This document shows positions 17,431-25,197 of a stretch of 64,000 nt of DNA, one piece after another. Origin of the DNA: SHZI01 sp031409515 (GTDB lineage Bacteria > Pseudomonadota > Gammaproteobacteria > Steroidobacterales > GCA-2729495); the NCBI GenBank assembly GCA_031409515.1, contig JANNXJ010000029.1, forward strand, positions 62,001 to 126,000, read 5' to 3'. The position numbers were made by a program, and so were the translations under genes. The notes below the pieces were generated by a model. The model had not been told where the DNA came from and searched no databases. It worked only from the letters and a program-made list of their open reading frames with translations. Position 1 is the stretch's first letter; each line of letters starts with the position of its first letter.

Positions 17431-18051
17431 GTTCACGGCGGTACTGACCGTGTGCGCCAGCATCTGGTCTTCCGGATAGGGGCGCAGGCAGTGGAGGGCA
17501 GCGGTTGCATCACCGGCAAGCCAGGCGTCGTGATCAGCGCGCCGCAGGATGGCGGGCATCCGGGCCTTGCTGTTGTGGATCTCCGCCATGAACGGGTTGG
17601 CGGGCATGGTGATGATCGTGCAGGACTCCACCGTGATGCCCTCGGGGGTCGTGGACGCCTCCCACAAGCCCGCCAGTCCAAAGACGGACTGATCCTTGAT
17701 GTAGATGTACCAGGGCTGCTTCCCGGCGTCCCGCACCTGCCATTCGTAGAAGCCGAGCGCCGGCAGGATGCAGCGCTGGCCGCGCTGCCAGGGACCGCGA
17801 TAGCTGGGGGCCGTGGCGATGGTTTCGAGGCGGGCGTTGATGGTGCTCAGCTTCGGCGGGATACCCTTGGCCCAGAAGGGGACCAGACCCCAGCGGAGGA
17901 GTTCACAGAGGCGCTCCCCGCTTCGCTCCCGCACTGCGGGTACCGGGGTGGTGGGCGCAATGTTGTAGCTGGCAAAGGGCGGTGGTGGCCGGGTGAGCGC
18001 CCAGTCCCGCTCCAGAGCCGCATCGATCTTGGCGACGTAGCGTCCGCACAC
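17371..18051 (-). CDS. SOS response-associated peptidase, YedK/HMCES family
   Basis: 226 residues with the complete SRAP active site: catalytic Cys2 (MCGRYV), Asn in SYNIAPT, NARLET, the GFYEW motif, and the histidine in IHNSKARMP. These proteins bind abasic sites in single-stranded DNA through Cys2 and form a stable covalent crosslink that protects the replication fork. The gene is divergent from the acetyltransferase gene. It runs tail-to-tail into the RlmN-like gene with 60 bp of overlap. Confidence 0.93.
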   Translation of the reverse strand: MCGRYVAKIDAALERDWALTRPPPPFASYNIAPTTPVPAVRERSGERLCELLRWGLVPFWAKGIPPKLSTINARLETIATAPSYRGPWQRGQRCILPALGFYEWQVRDAGKQPWYIYIKDQSVFGLAGLWEASTTPEGITVESCTIITMPANPFMAEIHNSKARMPAILRRADHDAWLAGDATAALHCLRPYPEDQMLAHTVSTAVNSPRNNTARLLEPAGHGTGA

Positions 18052-18125
18052 GGCAGCAGTCCGGCAGTGAGCAGACCTGATTATCGGCCATTTCTGGAGG
18101 CCAATCCGGTAGAGTTCGCGCCATC

Positions 18126-18572
18126 ATGTCAGTCACCCTCGTGGACATTGCCCGGGATGCCAGCATCGGGCAGCCGGGTATCAAGCTGGCCGACACTCCC
18201 GCCGCGGTCTGTCAGGCCACTGCCGAGATGTACCAGACCACTGGCTTCAAGCCGCCCTGGATCGGCTACCTCGCGCTGTCGGCGGGCACCTGTGCCGGTA
18301 CCTGCGCCTTCAAGACGGCCCCCTCCGACGGGGCGGTGGAGATTGCCTTCTTCACCTTTACGGGTCACGAAGGCCGGGGCCTGGCAACGGCCATGGTGCG
18401 TCAGTTGATCGAGATTGCTTACGCTTCCGATCCCGCGCTGAAGATCATTGCCCACACGCCGCCCGACCGGGGCGCGCCGGCTGCGGTCCTGCAGAAAACG
18501 GGCTTCCTGTTGCTGGGGGATTACGAGGACCCCATGGCCGGTCCGGTCTGGGAGTGGGAGTTCATTCGCTAG
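18126..18572 (+). CDS. GNAT-family N-acetyltransferase
   Basis: 148 residues. The acetyl-CoA-binding motif A is clear: FFTFTGHEGRGLATAMV (R/Q-x-x-G-x-G/A). It is followed by the beta5 and alpha4 region and the typical ending AVLQKTGFLLLGDYEDP. It resembles the RimJ/RimL-like small acetyltransferases. The substrate, a protein N-terminus or a small amine, is not deducible. It is transcribed divergently from the YedK-type gene with 74 bp between starts. Confidence 0.85.
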   Translation: MSVTLVDIARDASIGQPGIKLADTPAAVCQATAEMYQTTGFKPPWIGYLALSAGTCAGTCAFKTAPSDGAVEIAFFTFTGHEGRGLATAMVRQLIEIAYASDPALKIIAHTPPDRGAPAAVLQKTGFLLLGDYEDPMAGPVWEWEFIR

Positions 18573-18747
18573 CCCCGGACTGGCCAAATCTGCGCGTCTG
18601 CCTGAACCTCTCCTGAACAGTCCGGCCCTGGTGGGGCTAGTTCCCTGGACCGGAACGATCCGGGTTTGCTTGGCCCGCCATTTCTGTACACTCCACCAAT
18701 CCGGCGTCCAGAAAAAATCAGGTAACTCAAAGCCTAAGGAGACAGTC

Positions 18748-19350
18748 ATGTTCGAACGTACCAAGAAGCCCGGCGACTCCCCCCAAGACTCCACAACCCC
18801 CAGCTCGTATCAGGCCCCGGTGGCCGCACCCGCACCCGAAGCGACACCCCGCACCGGCGCGAGTCCGTCAGCCACCCCGTCCCGCGCCCGGGTCACCGCC
18901 GTCATTGGCCCGTCGATCCAGATCGACGGCACCCTGCGGGGCCAGGAAGACCTCTACGTCGAAGGCGAAGTGACGGGCACCATCCAGTTGCAGAACCACA
19001 CTCTGACGATTGGCGCCCAGGGCAAGATCAAAGCGGACGTCTACGCCCACACCGTATTCGTGGAAGGCTCCATGGACGGCGACCTCTTCGGCACCGAGCA
19101 GGTGATCGTGCGCAAGAGTGCGAAGGTGCGGGGCAATATCACCTCGCCCCGGGTGACGCTGGAAGACGGCGCTGCGTTCAAGGGTTCGATCGAGATGGAC
19201 CCGGAGTCGGTGAAGAACGTGCTGGGCTCGTCCGGTAACGCTAATCGCGGGCCGGGTCCGGCAGCGTCTGCGCCAAGGCCGGTAGCCTCGCCGCAGCCGG
19301 TCTCCGGTTCCGGTGCTCCGGTGGGCAACGTGGGCGGCCAGTCCCGCTGA
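18748..19350 (+). CDS. Bactofilin (polymer-forming cytoskeletal protein)
   Basis: 200 residues from the ATG at 18748, which follows AAGGAGA. The first 45 or so residues are Pro/Ser/Ala-rich and disordered. Residues 50-150 carry the bactofilin right-handed beta-helix with the repeating hydrophobic/Gly pattern (IQIDGTLRGQEDLYVEGEV, KVRGNITSPRV, LEDGAAFKGSIEM). The C-terminal 40 residues are again Pro/Gly/Ser-rich. Bactofilins self-assemble into filaments at the membrane and position cell-wall or polar machinery. It stands as a single gene. Confidence 0.92.
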   Translation: MFERTKKPGDSPQDSTTPSSYQAPVAAPAPEATPRTGASPSATPSRARVTAVIGPSIQIDGTLRGQEDLYVEGEVTGTIQLQNHTLTIGAQGKIKADVYAHTVFVEGSMDGDLFGTEQVIVRKSAKVRGNITSPRVTLEDGAAFKGSIEMDPESVKNVLGSSGNANRGPGPAASAPRPVASPQPVSGSGAPVGNVGGQSR

Positions 19351-19394
19351 TTAGTCCCGCTAACAGTGCGCGTTGATCGACTGACGCTCCCAGC

Positions 19395-20006
19395 GTGGTG
19401 AGTCTCTCCAGCCGCACAGCGAAATCCACCGCTGCGGAACCGGCGCCCGTCAATGCGCCGCTGTTCCGCCGGCTGGTGGAGTCCCTGAGCGAGGAGCGGC
19501 GTTCCGTCGTGCTGGATCTGGGCGCCGTTCGGCCCGAGACAGTAGCGCTACTGACACCGTTTCGCTGTCGTCTCGAGATTGCTGATCTCGCGGAGGGCCT
19601 CTCCACGCTGGATGAAGAACCAGACCGGGATCTGCGGCGGGAAAAGGCCGAAGCCCTGCTGCCCCGGGCCCGGCAGGAGCCCACGGACATCGTCCTGTGC
19701 TGGGACCTGCTGAATTACCTGCAGCGGCCCGCCATTGCCACCCTGATGGAGTGTCTTGCTGCCCGGATGCGGCCCGGGGGCTTTGCCCACGCACTGATCG
19801 TGTACACCGGCACCACGATGCCCGCACGGCCGAGCCAGTTTGCGCCGCTTAAGGACGGGCGATTGATTGAAACGGTGACGAGCACTGCCACCAGAACCGC
19901 GCCCCGGTATTCACCGGAGGATCTGGGGAAGTGCATGCGCGGGTTTCGGGCGGACAGCGCGATGCTGCTCCGGAACGGGATGCAGGAGTTTTTGTTTCGG
20001 GCGTAG
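19395..20006 (+). CDS. Class I SAM-dependent methyltransferase-like protein
   Basis: 203 residues. The start is one of two adjacent GTG codons (19395 or 19398). The pattern VVLDLGAVRPETV at about residue 38 resembles motif I but lacks the GxGxG of active methyltransferases. DIVLCWDLLNYLQRPAIATLMECLAARMRPGG resembles motifs IV-V. The C-terminal half (SPEDLGKCMRGFRADSAML) resembles the tail of such proteins. The degenerate SAM loop means activity is doubtful. It lies between bactofilin and a surface-protein gene on the same strand. Confidence 0.6.
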   Translation: MVSLSSRTAKSTAAEPAPVNAPLFRRLVESLSEERRSVVLDLGAVRPETVALLTPFRCRLEIADLAEGLSTLDEEPDRDLRREKAEALLPRARQEPTDIVLCWDLLNYLQRPAIATLMECLAARMRPGGFAHALIVYTGTTMPARPSQFAPLKDGRLIETVTSTATRTAPRYSPEDLGKCMRGFRADSAMLLRNGMQEFLFRA

Positions 20007-20114
20007 GCGTGCATTAGGTTAAGTCGGAATGCCGCTGACGCGGTGGGCTGGTGGCCCAGCGACCGGGCACAGCCTCATACTCGTAACATCTACAGGGATC
20101 ACCCGGAGATCCGC

Positions 20115-21230
20115 ATGGGACCAACCCGCAAATCACTGTTCCTGGTCGCACTATTGTCTGGTCTCACAGGCATGCTCAATGCCCACGCGTACACCAGCAC
20201 GGCAAACGTCAGCTTCGCTTGGGCGACGAACGGCACCGAGCGTGTATGGGATTCCCGGGGGACTAACACCCTGACGACGATTGCAAACTCGGCCTACTTC
20301 TCCACACTTGGTGGCTCCAACGCGACCAACTACTACAACTCAGACTTCGCCAGCGCCGCCACCTGCGCGACCGCCATCGCGGGCCTCGATCCCCAGATTG
20401 GGGCCGCGCTGGCCGCCGTGCGGAAGTATGGCTGTCGCTACGTCGACTACACCCAAAATCTATTTTTTTTTGGCACACCTGCCGCTGATGCCGGTCCCGG
20501 CGGTGCGCGGGCTACGGGGACGCTCACCGTTACCGACACGACGCTCACCGGGGTGCTGACGATCCAGGGCACGACTGACGAGCCCACCGGTGGCACCGTT
20601 GGTTCCGTAGGCACCGGCGCTAACGGCTACAACCTGAGGAGTAACGACGGCGCACCCTTTGGCAACACCTGGTACGGAGTAACGACTGCCGGGACCTACA
20701 CACTGGCTCTTACCGGGGTTTTCACCGCCTCCTCGTGGCAGATCACCGGCGGCACGGGGCGCTTCAGCGACGGCGGCTACCTGTGCCAGCAGGGTGGCAC
20801 TAGCTCCCCGGCGAATATCCTCTGCAGTTACAGCCAGCAGCCGGGTGGCGCCGGCGCCCTGGCAGAGCATCTGTCCTGGGGCTGGGATCTCGATGGCAAC
20901 GGCCCCGGCACAGCCATGAGCGAGATTCCGGTCAATGGCGGCACCTACCTGGGAGGCGTGCTGGCCTCACTGGCGGTGGATGCGAACGGCAACATTACCA
21001 CTCAGGCAGGCGAGGTCCGTCGCGCCGCCGGGTTGTCGGGGTGTACGGGGTCCGCCATCGTCTGGACGACCAACAACCAGTTCGGACAGAACCTGGTGTG
21101 CGGCACGCTGACCGCGGCCAACTTGGTCGTGACGGGTACGGTCGTGCCGGTCCCGGCTGCGGTGTGGCTGTTCGGGTCCGCGCTGGGGCTGCTTGGCCTG
21201 GCACGGCGCCGTGCTACTCGAGCACACTAA
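20115..21230 (+). CDS. PEP-CTERM-type exported protein, paralogue 3 of the surface-protein family
   Basis: 371 residues from the ATG at 20115 (GGAG 8 bp upstream), with a Sec signal ending NAHA-YTS. The body is homologous to the N-terminal domains of the products at 8549 and 10662 (YTSTANVSFAWA, YYNSDFASAA, KYGCRYV, TVTDTTLTGVLTI, CQQGG, CGTLTAANL), but there are no C-terminal repeats. The tail is a PEP-CTERM variant, VPVPAAVWLFGSALG…ARRR, expected to be processed by an exosortase and attached to the cell surface. A run of nine T residues at 20463-20471 encodes the phenylalanines of NLFFFG and is prone to slippage. Confidence 0.82.
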   Translation: MGPTRKSLFLVALLSGLTGMLNAHAYTSTANVSFAWATNGTERVWDSRGTNTLTTIANSAYFSTLGGSNATNYYNSDFASAATCATAIAGLDPQIGAALAAVRKYGCRYVDYTQNLFFFGTPAADAGPGGARATGTLTVTDTTLTGVLTIQGTTDEPTGGTVGSVGTGANGYNLRSNDGAPFGNTWYGVTTAGTYTLALTGVFTASSWQITGGTGRFSDGGYLCQQGGTSSPANILCSYSQQPGGAGALAEHLSWGWDLDGNGPGTAMSEIPVNGGTYLGGVLASLAVDANGNITTQAGEVRRAAGLSGCTGSAIVWTTNNQFGQNLVCGTLTAANLVVTGTVVPVPAAVWLFGSALGLLGLARRRATRAH

Positions 21231-21428
21231 ACGCCGCCGGCGTCCGGTCGCTGAGCCGGCACTGCGTTCGCCCGGTGTTGGGTTGTTGATCGTGAGGTCG
21301 CCGGTTCGTCAATTCAGCTCGACTGGCTGATTGACTTGATCTCATGGTCCCGGGATGGACCGTACAGGTGTCAACCATGTCTCCGGTATAAAACGTAAAC
21401 CATGTGTCCGGTATGGACCGAGGAGAAA
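21231..21428. other. Intergenic stretch with a tRNA-like fragment and an insertion-sequence-like scar
   Basis: No gene is seen here. Bases 21287-21312 (GATCGTGAGGTCGCCGGTTCG and following) look like the variable loop and T-arm of a tRNA but no complete tRNA can be folded. Bases 21373-21389 and 21398-21414 are a direct repeat (AACCATGTCTCCGGTAT and AACCATGTGTCCGGTAT, 25-bp period). These resemble terminal sequences of IS481-type elements as I remember them. No transposase remains. Confidence 0.4.
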
Positions 21429-21505
21429 TGGCGCGCCCGGACGGATTCGAACCGCCGACCCCCTGGTTCGTAGCCAGGTGCTCTATCCAGCTGAGCTACG
21501 GGCGC
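21429..21505 (-). tRNA. tRNA-Arg (anticodon ACG)
   Basis: 77 nt on the minus strand including an encoded CCA. The acceptor stem GCGCCCG pairs with CGGGCGC. The D-arm AGCTCAGCTGGATAGAGC, the anticodon arm CTGGCTACGAACCAG (loop CTACGAA) and the T-arm GGCGGTTCGAATCCGTC are all standard. ACG is read as inosine-CG and decodes CGU, CGC and CGA. Confidence 0.97.
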
Positions 21506-21598
21506 GTTGTGGCTGTCAGGACGCATGGCAGCGGGCCGGAATTATAGGCAATCCCGGGGCGATAGGAAGCGCTAGAGTAGGGGGAAAGGAGAAACCCC

Positions 21599-22240
21599 AT
21601 GCCCCCCAAGGTCGAAGAGGCCCGCGGCAAGCGGTCCGTGATCCGTTTCGAAGCGGGGAAATGCATCCATTCCCGCCATTGCGTGCTGGATCGTCCCGAT
21701 GTCTTCGTCCCCAATGTCCAGGGCGAGTGGCTGCACCCGGACCGGGCCACGCCCGAGGAAATCGCCGAACTTGCCCACAAGTGTCCCTCGGGGGCCATCC
21801 AGTATGACCGCCTTGACGGCGGGGCCGGAGAAACGGGGCCCCTCGTCAACACCGCCCGGGTCCTGGAGAATGGGCCCCTGGCCTTCCATGCTCCCCTGCA
21901 GATTGCCGGCCAGCCGGCCGGCTTTCGGGCCACGCTCTGCCGCTGTGGCGCCTCCGCCAACAAGCCCTACTGCGATGGCAGCCATGTGGCGGCAGGATTC
22001 TTGGCTACCGGGGAAACCCCCACCAGGGAATCGGCAGCGCTGGCCGTCCGCAACGGGCCTCTGGCCGTGACGGTCATTCCCAACGGCCCGTTGCAGGCCA
22101 AGGGGCCCCTCGAGATCGTGAGCGGCACCGGACGCACGCTCAACCGGGTGGAGGAAACCTACCTGTGCCGCTGCGGCGCTTCGAAGACCAAGCCCTACTG
22201 CGATGGCAGCCACAAGGCGCTGGGTTTTACGGCGCCCTAA
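21599..22240 (+). CDS. Iron-sulfur protein with N-terminal Fer4-type and two CDGSH domains
   Basis: 213 residues. The N-terminal part (residues 15-70: KCIHSRHCV, HKCPSGAI) is a divergent mono-cluster domain like those paired with CDGSH proteins. Two CDGSH zinc-finger-like [2Fe-2S] motifs follow, both CRCGAS(A/K)(N/T)KPYCDGSH, each with the 3Cys-1His ligand set. The proteins are implicated in redox or cluster transfer. The following Kef-type antiporter gene begins 18 bp after the stop, so the two are probably co-transcribed. Confidence 0.9.
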   Translation: MPPKVEEARGKRSVIRFEAGKCIHSRHCVLDRPDVFVPNVQGEWLHPDRATPEEIAELAHKCPSGAIQYDRLDGGAGETGPLVNTARVLENGPLAFHAPLQIAGQPAGFRATLCRCGASANKPYCDGSHVAAGFLATGETPTRESAALAVRNGPLAVTVIPNGPLQAKGPLEIVSGTGRTLNRVEETYLCRCGASKTKPYCDGSHKALGFTAP

Positions 22241-22258
22241 CGGTGCCGTAGCGGGCAC

Positions 22259-24046
22259 GTGACCGGCCTACTGACCCAGGTCGCGCTGTTCCTGGCGGCA
22301 ACGGTGATTGCCGTGCCGCTGTTCCGGCGCTTCCGTCTGAGTGCCGTGCTGGCCTACCTGGCCAGCGGCATGCTCATTGGGCCCTTTGGCCTGAAGCTCG
22401 TGGCCGACGTGGACAGCATCCTGCACTTCGCCGAATTCGGCGTCGTGCTGCTCCTGTTCCTGATTGGCCTGGAGTTGCAGCCCAGCCGGCTGCTCGCGCT
22501 CCGCCGGGTCGTGTTTGGTCTGGGCGCCGCCCAGGTCCTGGCCACCACGTCGGTCCTCGCCGGGCTCGGATTCCTGCTCGGGCTGCCCCTGCCGGCGGCC
22601 CTGATTGCCGGTTTTGGCCTAAGCCTGTCATCCACACCCATGGTGCTGCAGCTCCTGGCCGAGCGGAAGGAACTCGCGTCCCAGCACGGCCGCGGGGCCT
22701 TCGGCATCCTGCTCTTCCAGGATCTCGCGGTCCTGCCCGCGCTGGCCATCGTGCCGCTGCTGGGCGTGGCAGCCATCGGCGATGCGGAGCAGGTGGGGCT
22801 CAATCCGCTCCTCGCGCTCGGCGCCGTCACCCTGATCGTGGTCGCGGGCCGCTACGCGCTACGCCCACTACTTCGCGTGGTTGCCGAGACCCGCATACCA
22901 GACGTGTTCACGGCGGCGGCACTGCTCGTCGTGATCGCGACGGCCTTGCTGGTCAATGCCGCTGGGCTGTCCATGGCGCTGGGCGCGTTCATTGCCGGCG
23001 TCCTGCTGGCCGACAGTGAGTACCGTCACGAGCTCGAGGCCGACCTGGAGCCTTTCAAAGGCCTGCTGCTGGGCCTGTTCTTCATTGCCGTTGGCATGTC
23101 GGTGAATCTCGGACTGGTCGGGGAGGCGCCGCTCAAGGTGCTGGGCGTTACGGCGGGGCTGATGCTGGCCAAGGGGCTGGTGCTCTACGGCCTGGGTTGG
23201 CTTTCCTCAGAGCCGCTGCGCGCCCGGGCCAGGTCCCTCGCCCTGGTCATGCTGGCGGGAGGCGAGTTCGCCTTCGTGCTCTTTCCCATCGCCGTCTCTG
23301 CGGGGTTCTTGAGCCGGGACCTTGCCGAGCTGCTGGTGCTTGCCGTGACGCTTTCCATGCTGTTGAGTCCGCTGCTGCTGATTGCCGATGACCGGTGGTT
23401 CAGTCGCTGGTTTTCGCCCGGGGAGGAGCCCCGCTACGATGACGTGGTGCCAGACGATCACCGGGTCGTGATTGCAGGCTTTGGCCGTTTTGGTCAGATC
23501 GTGGCCCGCATCCTCCGTGCCCGGGGTATTCCCTTTACGGCGCTGGAGATCAGTCAGAGCCAGGTCGACTTTGTCCGGCGCTTTGGCAACCGGATTTTCT
23601 ACGGCGATGCGGCTCGTCCGGAGATGCTCCGCGCCGCCCAGCTGGACAAGGCGGAAGTGCTGGTCATCGCCGTGGACGATCAGGACGCGTCGGTGAAGAT
23701 TGCAGAGTTTGCCCGCCACCAGTATCCCGATCTGAAAGTCTTTGCCCGGGTACGGAACCGCCAGCACGCCTTTCGCATGATGGAGCTGGGAGTGCCGTAC
23801 CTCATGCGGGAGACCTACCTCTCCAGCCTGGACATGGCGGAGCACGTGCTGGAATGGCTGGGCGACGATGCGGCGACCGCCCGGCGCAGCGTGGCCCTGT
23901 TTCGCGCCCACGACGAGGCCACCCTGCAGGGGCAGTTCGAGATCCGGGGCGACGAGGCCAAGTTTCAGGCCACGGCCAAGGCGTCCGCAGAGCAGCTGGA
24001 GAGTCTGTTTGAGGCGGACCGGCGGGGCCCTGATCCGCTAGACTAG
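22259..24046 (+). CDS. Kef-type K+/H+ antiporter (CPA2) with RCK domain
   Basis: 595 residues from a GTG start. About twelve helices of the Na+/H+ exchanger domain (residues 1-380) include GLSLSSTPMVLQLL and the LIGLELQPSRL segment of CPA2 proteins. A cytosolic RCK/TrkA-N domain follows with the Rossmann glycines VVIAGFGRFGQIVARIL (residues 402-418) and the nucleotide-binding acidic residue in ALEISQSQ. In KefB/KefC, glutathione adducts open the channel to acidify the cytoplasm during electrophile stress. Glyoxalase II encoded 1.2 kb downstream is consistent with such a role but not proof. Confidence 0.88.
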   Translation: MTGLLTQVALFLAATVIAVPLFRRFRLSAVLAYLASGMLIGPFGLKLVADVDSILHFAEFGVVLLLFLIGLELQPSRLLALRRVVFGLGAAQVLATTSVLAGLGFLLGLPLPAALIAGFGLSLSSTPMVLQLLAERKELASQHGRGAFGILLFQDLAVLPALAIVPLLGVAAIGDAEQVGLNPLLALGAVTLIVVAGRYALRPLLRVVAETRIPDVFTAAALLVVIATALLVNAAGLSMALGAFIAGVLLADSEYRHELEADLEPFKGLLLGLFFIAVGMSVNLGLVGEAPLKVLGVTAGLMLAKGLVLYGLGWLSSEPLRARARSLALVMLAGGEFAFVLFPIAVSAGFLSRDLAELLVLAVTLSMLLSPLLLIADDRWFSRWFSPGEEPRYDDVVPDDHRVVIAGFGRFGQIVARILRARGIPFTALEISQSQVDFVRRFGNRIFYGDAARPEMLRAAQLDKAEVLVIAVDDQDASVKIAEFARHQYPDLKVFARVRNRQHAFRMMELGVPYLMRETYLSSLDMAEHVLEWLGDDAATARRSVALFRAHDEATLQGQFEIRGDEAKFQATAKASAEQLESLFEADRRGPDPLD

Positions 24047-24077
24047 CCGCCGCTCTCAAATCCCCCGGAGAAAATTC

Positions 24078-24932
24078 ATGCTGCTGCTCACTGGCGTTAC
24101 CGGCAAGACCGGCGGCGCGTCTGCCCAGGCCCTCCTCAAGAAGGGCATCAAATTCCGCGCTATCGTCCGCAATGCTGACAAGGCGGCTCCACTGAAGGCC
24201 GCCGGCGTTGAGCTGGTGATTGGCGACGTCACCGACCGGGCCGTGCTGGAGAAGGCCATGACTGGCGTCGAGAAGGCGCTGATGACCATGCCCAACGGCG
24301 AGAAGCAGCTGGAACTGGAGAAGCAGTTCATCGACGTGGCCAAGTCCAAGGGCGTTAAGCACGTGATCAAGATGTCCTCCATGGAGGCCGTCCCCAATGC
24401 CACTGCCCCGATTCCGAAGATCCACTACGCGTCGGAGCAGTACCTGAAGCAGTCTGGCCTCGCCTGGACGATGATCAAGCCCAACTTCTTCATGCAGAAT
24501 CTCCTTGGCAGCGGCGGCACCATCAAGGAGCAGGGCAAGTTCTTCCTGCCGCTGGCTCAGGGCAAGACCGTGATGATCGATACCCGGGACATCGGCGTCT
24601 GCGTTGCCGTCGTCATGACCACGCCAGGCCACGAGGGTCAGTCCTACGAGCTGACGGGCCCCGAGGAACTGGGATTCGCCGAAGCTGCCGAGCGCTTCAC
24701 CAAGGTGCTCGGGCGCAAGATCGAGTATGTCCACGTGCCGATGCCGGCCTACCGCCAGACGCTCGCCCGCTTCCTCACCAACGAGTGGCACCTGAACGCG
24801 GTCTGCGAGCTCTTCCAGGAAATTGCCGACGGCCAGGATCTGCATGTCACGGGCACGGTGCAGAAGATCACCGGCAAGGCGCCCACGTCCCTGGAGCAGT
24901 TCATCCGGGATCATCAGGCGGTGTTCACCTGA
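24078..24932 (+). CDS. NmrA-like NAD(P)-binding protein (atypical SDR)
   Basis: 284 residues without a signal peptide, so cytosolic. The N-terminal dinucleotide motif is TGVTGKTGG (residues 5-13, GxxGxxG). It continues with RNADKAAPLKAAGVELVIGDVTD and VKHVIKMSSMEAVPN, the classic NmrA/QOR2 pattern. Members act as NAD(P)H sensors, azoreductases or quinone reductases. An ATG after CCCCGGAG is the clear start. The gene ends 5 bp before a GGGGAC-type palindrome. Confidence 0.85.
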   Translation: MLLLTGVTGKTGGASAQALLKKGIKFRAIVRNADKAAPLKAAGVELVIGDVTDRAVLEKAMTGVEKALMTMPNGEKQLELEKQFIDVAKSKGVKHVIKMSSMEAVPNATAPIPKIHYASEQYLKQSGLAWTMIKPNFFMQNLLGSGGTIKEQGKFFLPLAQGKTVMIDTRDIGVCVAVVMTTPGHEGQSYELTGPEELGFAEAAERFTKVLGRKIEYVHVPMPAYRQTLARFLTNEWHLNAVCELFQEIADGQDLHVTGTVQKITGKAPTSLEQFIRDHQAVFT

Positions 24933-24936
24933 GAGA

Positions 24937-25007
24937 GGGGACATGCCTCAATTCGCGCGCTGGACCAGCAAGTTCCGCTGCCATCACGCGAAATGAGGCA
25001 TGTCCCC
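24937..25007. repeat. GGGGAC-type palindromic repeat (second REP/MITE family), copy 1
   Basis: The 21-bp arms at 24937-24957 and 24987-25007 match at 20 of 21 positions (GGGGACATGCCTCA on one side, TGAGGCATGTCCCC on the other) around a 29-bp loop. A second copy lies at 41452-41543. Similar GGAC-headed palindromes are associated with REP-associated tyrosine transposases. None is encoded here. Confidence 0.85.
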
Positions 25008-25014
25008 GCCCGCT

Positions 25015-25197
25015 CTATTCCCTGTCGACGGAGATGTCGGTCAGGCCGCCGTCTTCGTCGACAGAGTAATTGACGAGGATCGGGGCGCAGCACACCGAGC
25101 AGTCTTCCACATAGGACTGGTCGCCCTCGGACAGGTCGAGGGCAAGGGTGATGGTTTCCCCGCAGTGGGGGCACTGAACGGCGACTTCCTCGAGCAT
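25015..25197 (-). CDS. CPXCG-motif cysteine-rich protein
   Basis: 60 residues. CPHCGE near the N-terminus and the second pair in DCSVCCAPILVNY give a four-cysteine zinc-ribbon-like site. This is the small CPXCG family of unknown function, widespread in gammaproteobacteria. It starts directly at the end of the glyoxalase II gene with no gap and is presumably co-translated with it. Confidence 0.87.
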   Translation of the reverse strand: MLEEVAVQCPHCGETITLALDLSEGDQSYVEDCSVCCAPILVNYSVDEDGGLTDISVDRE

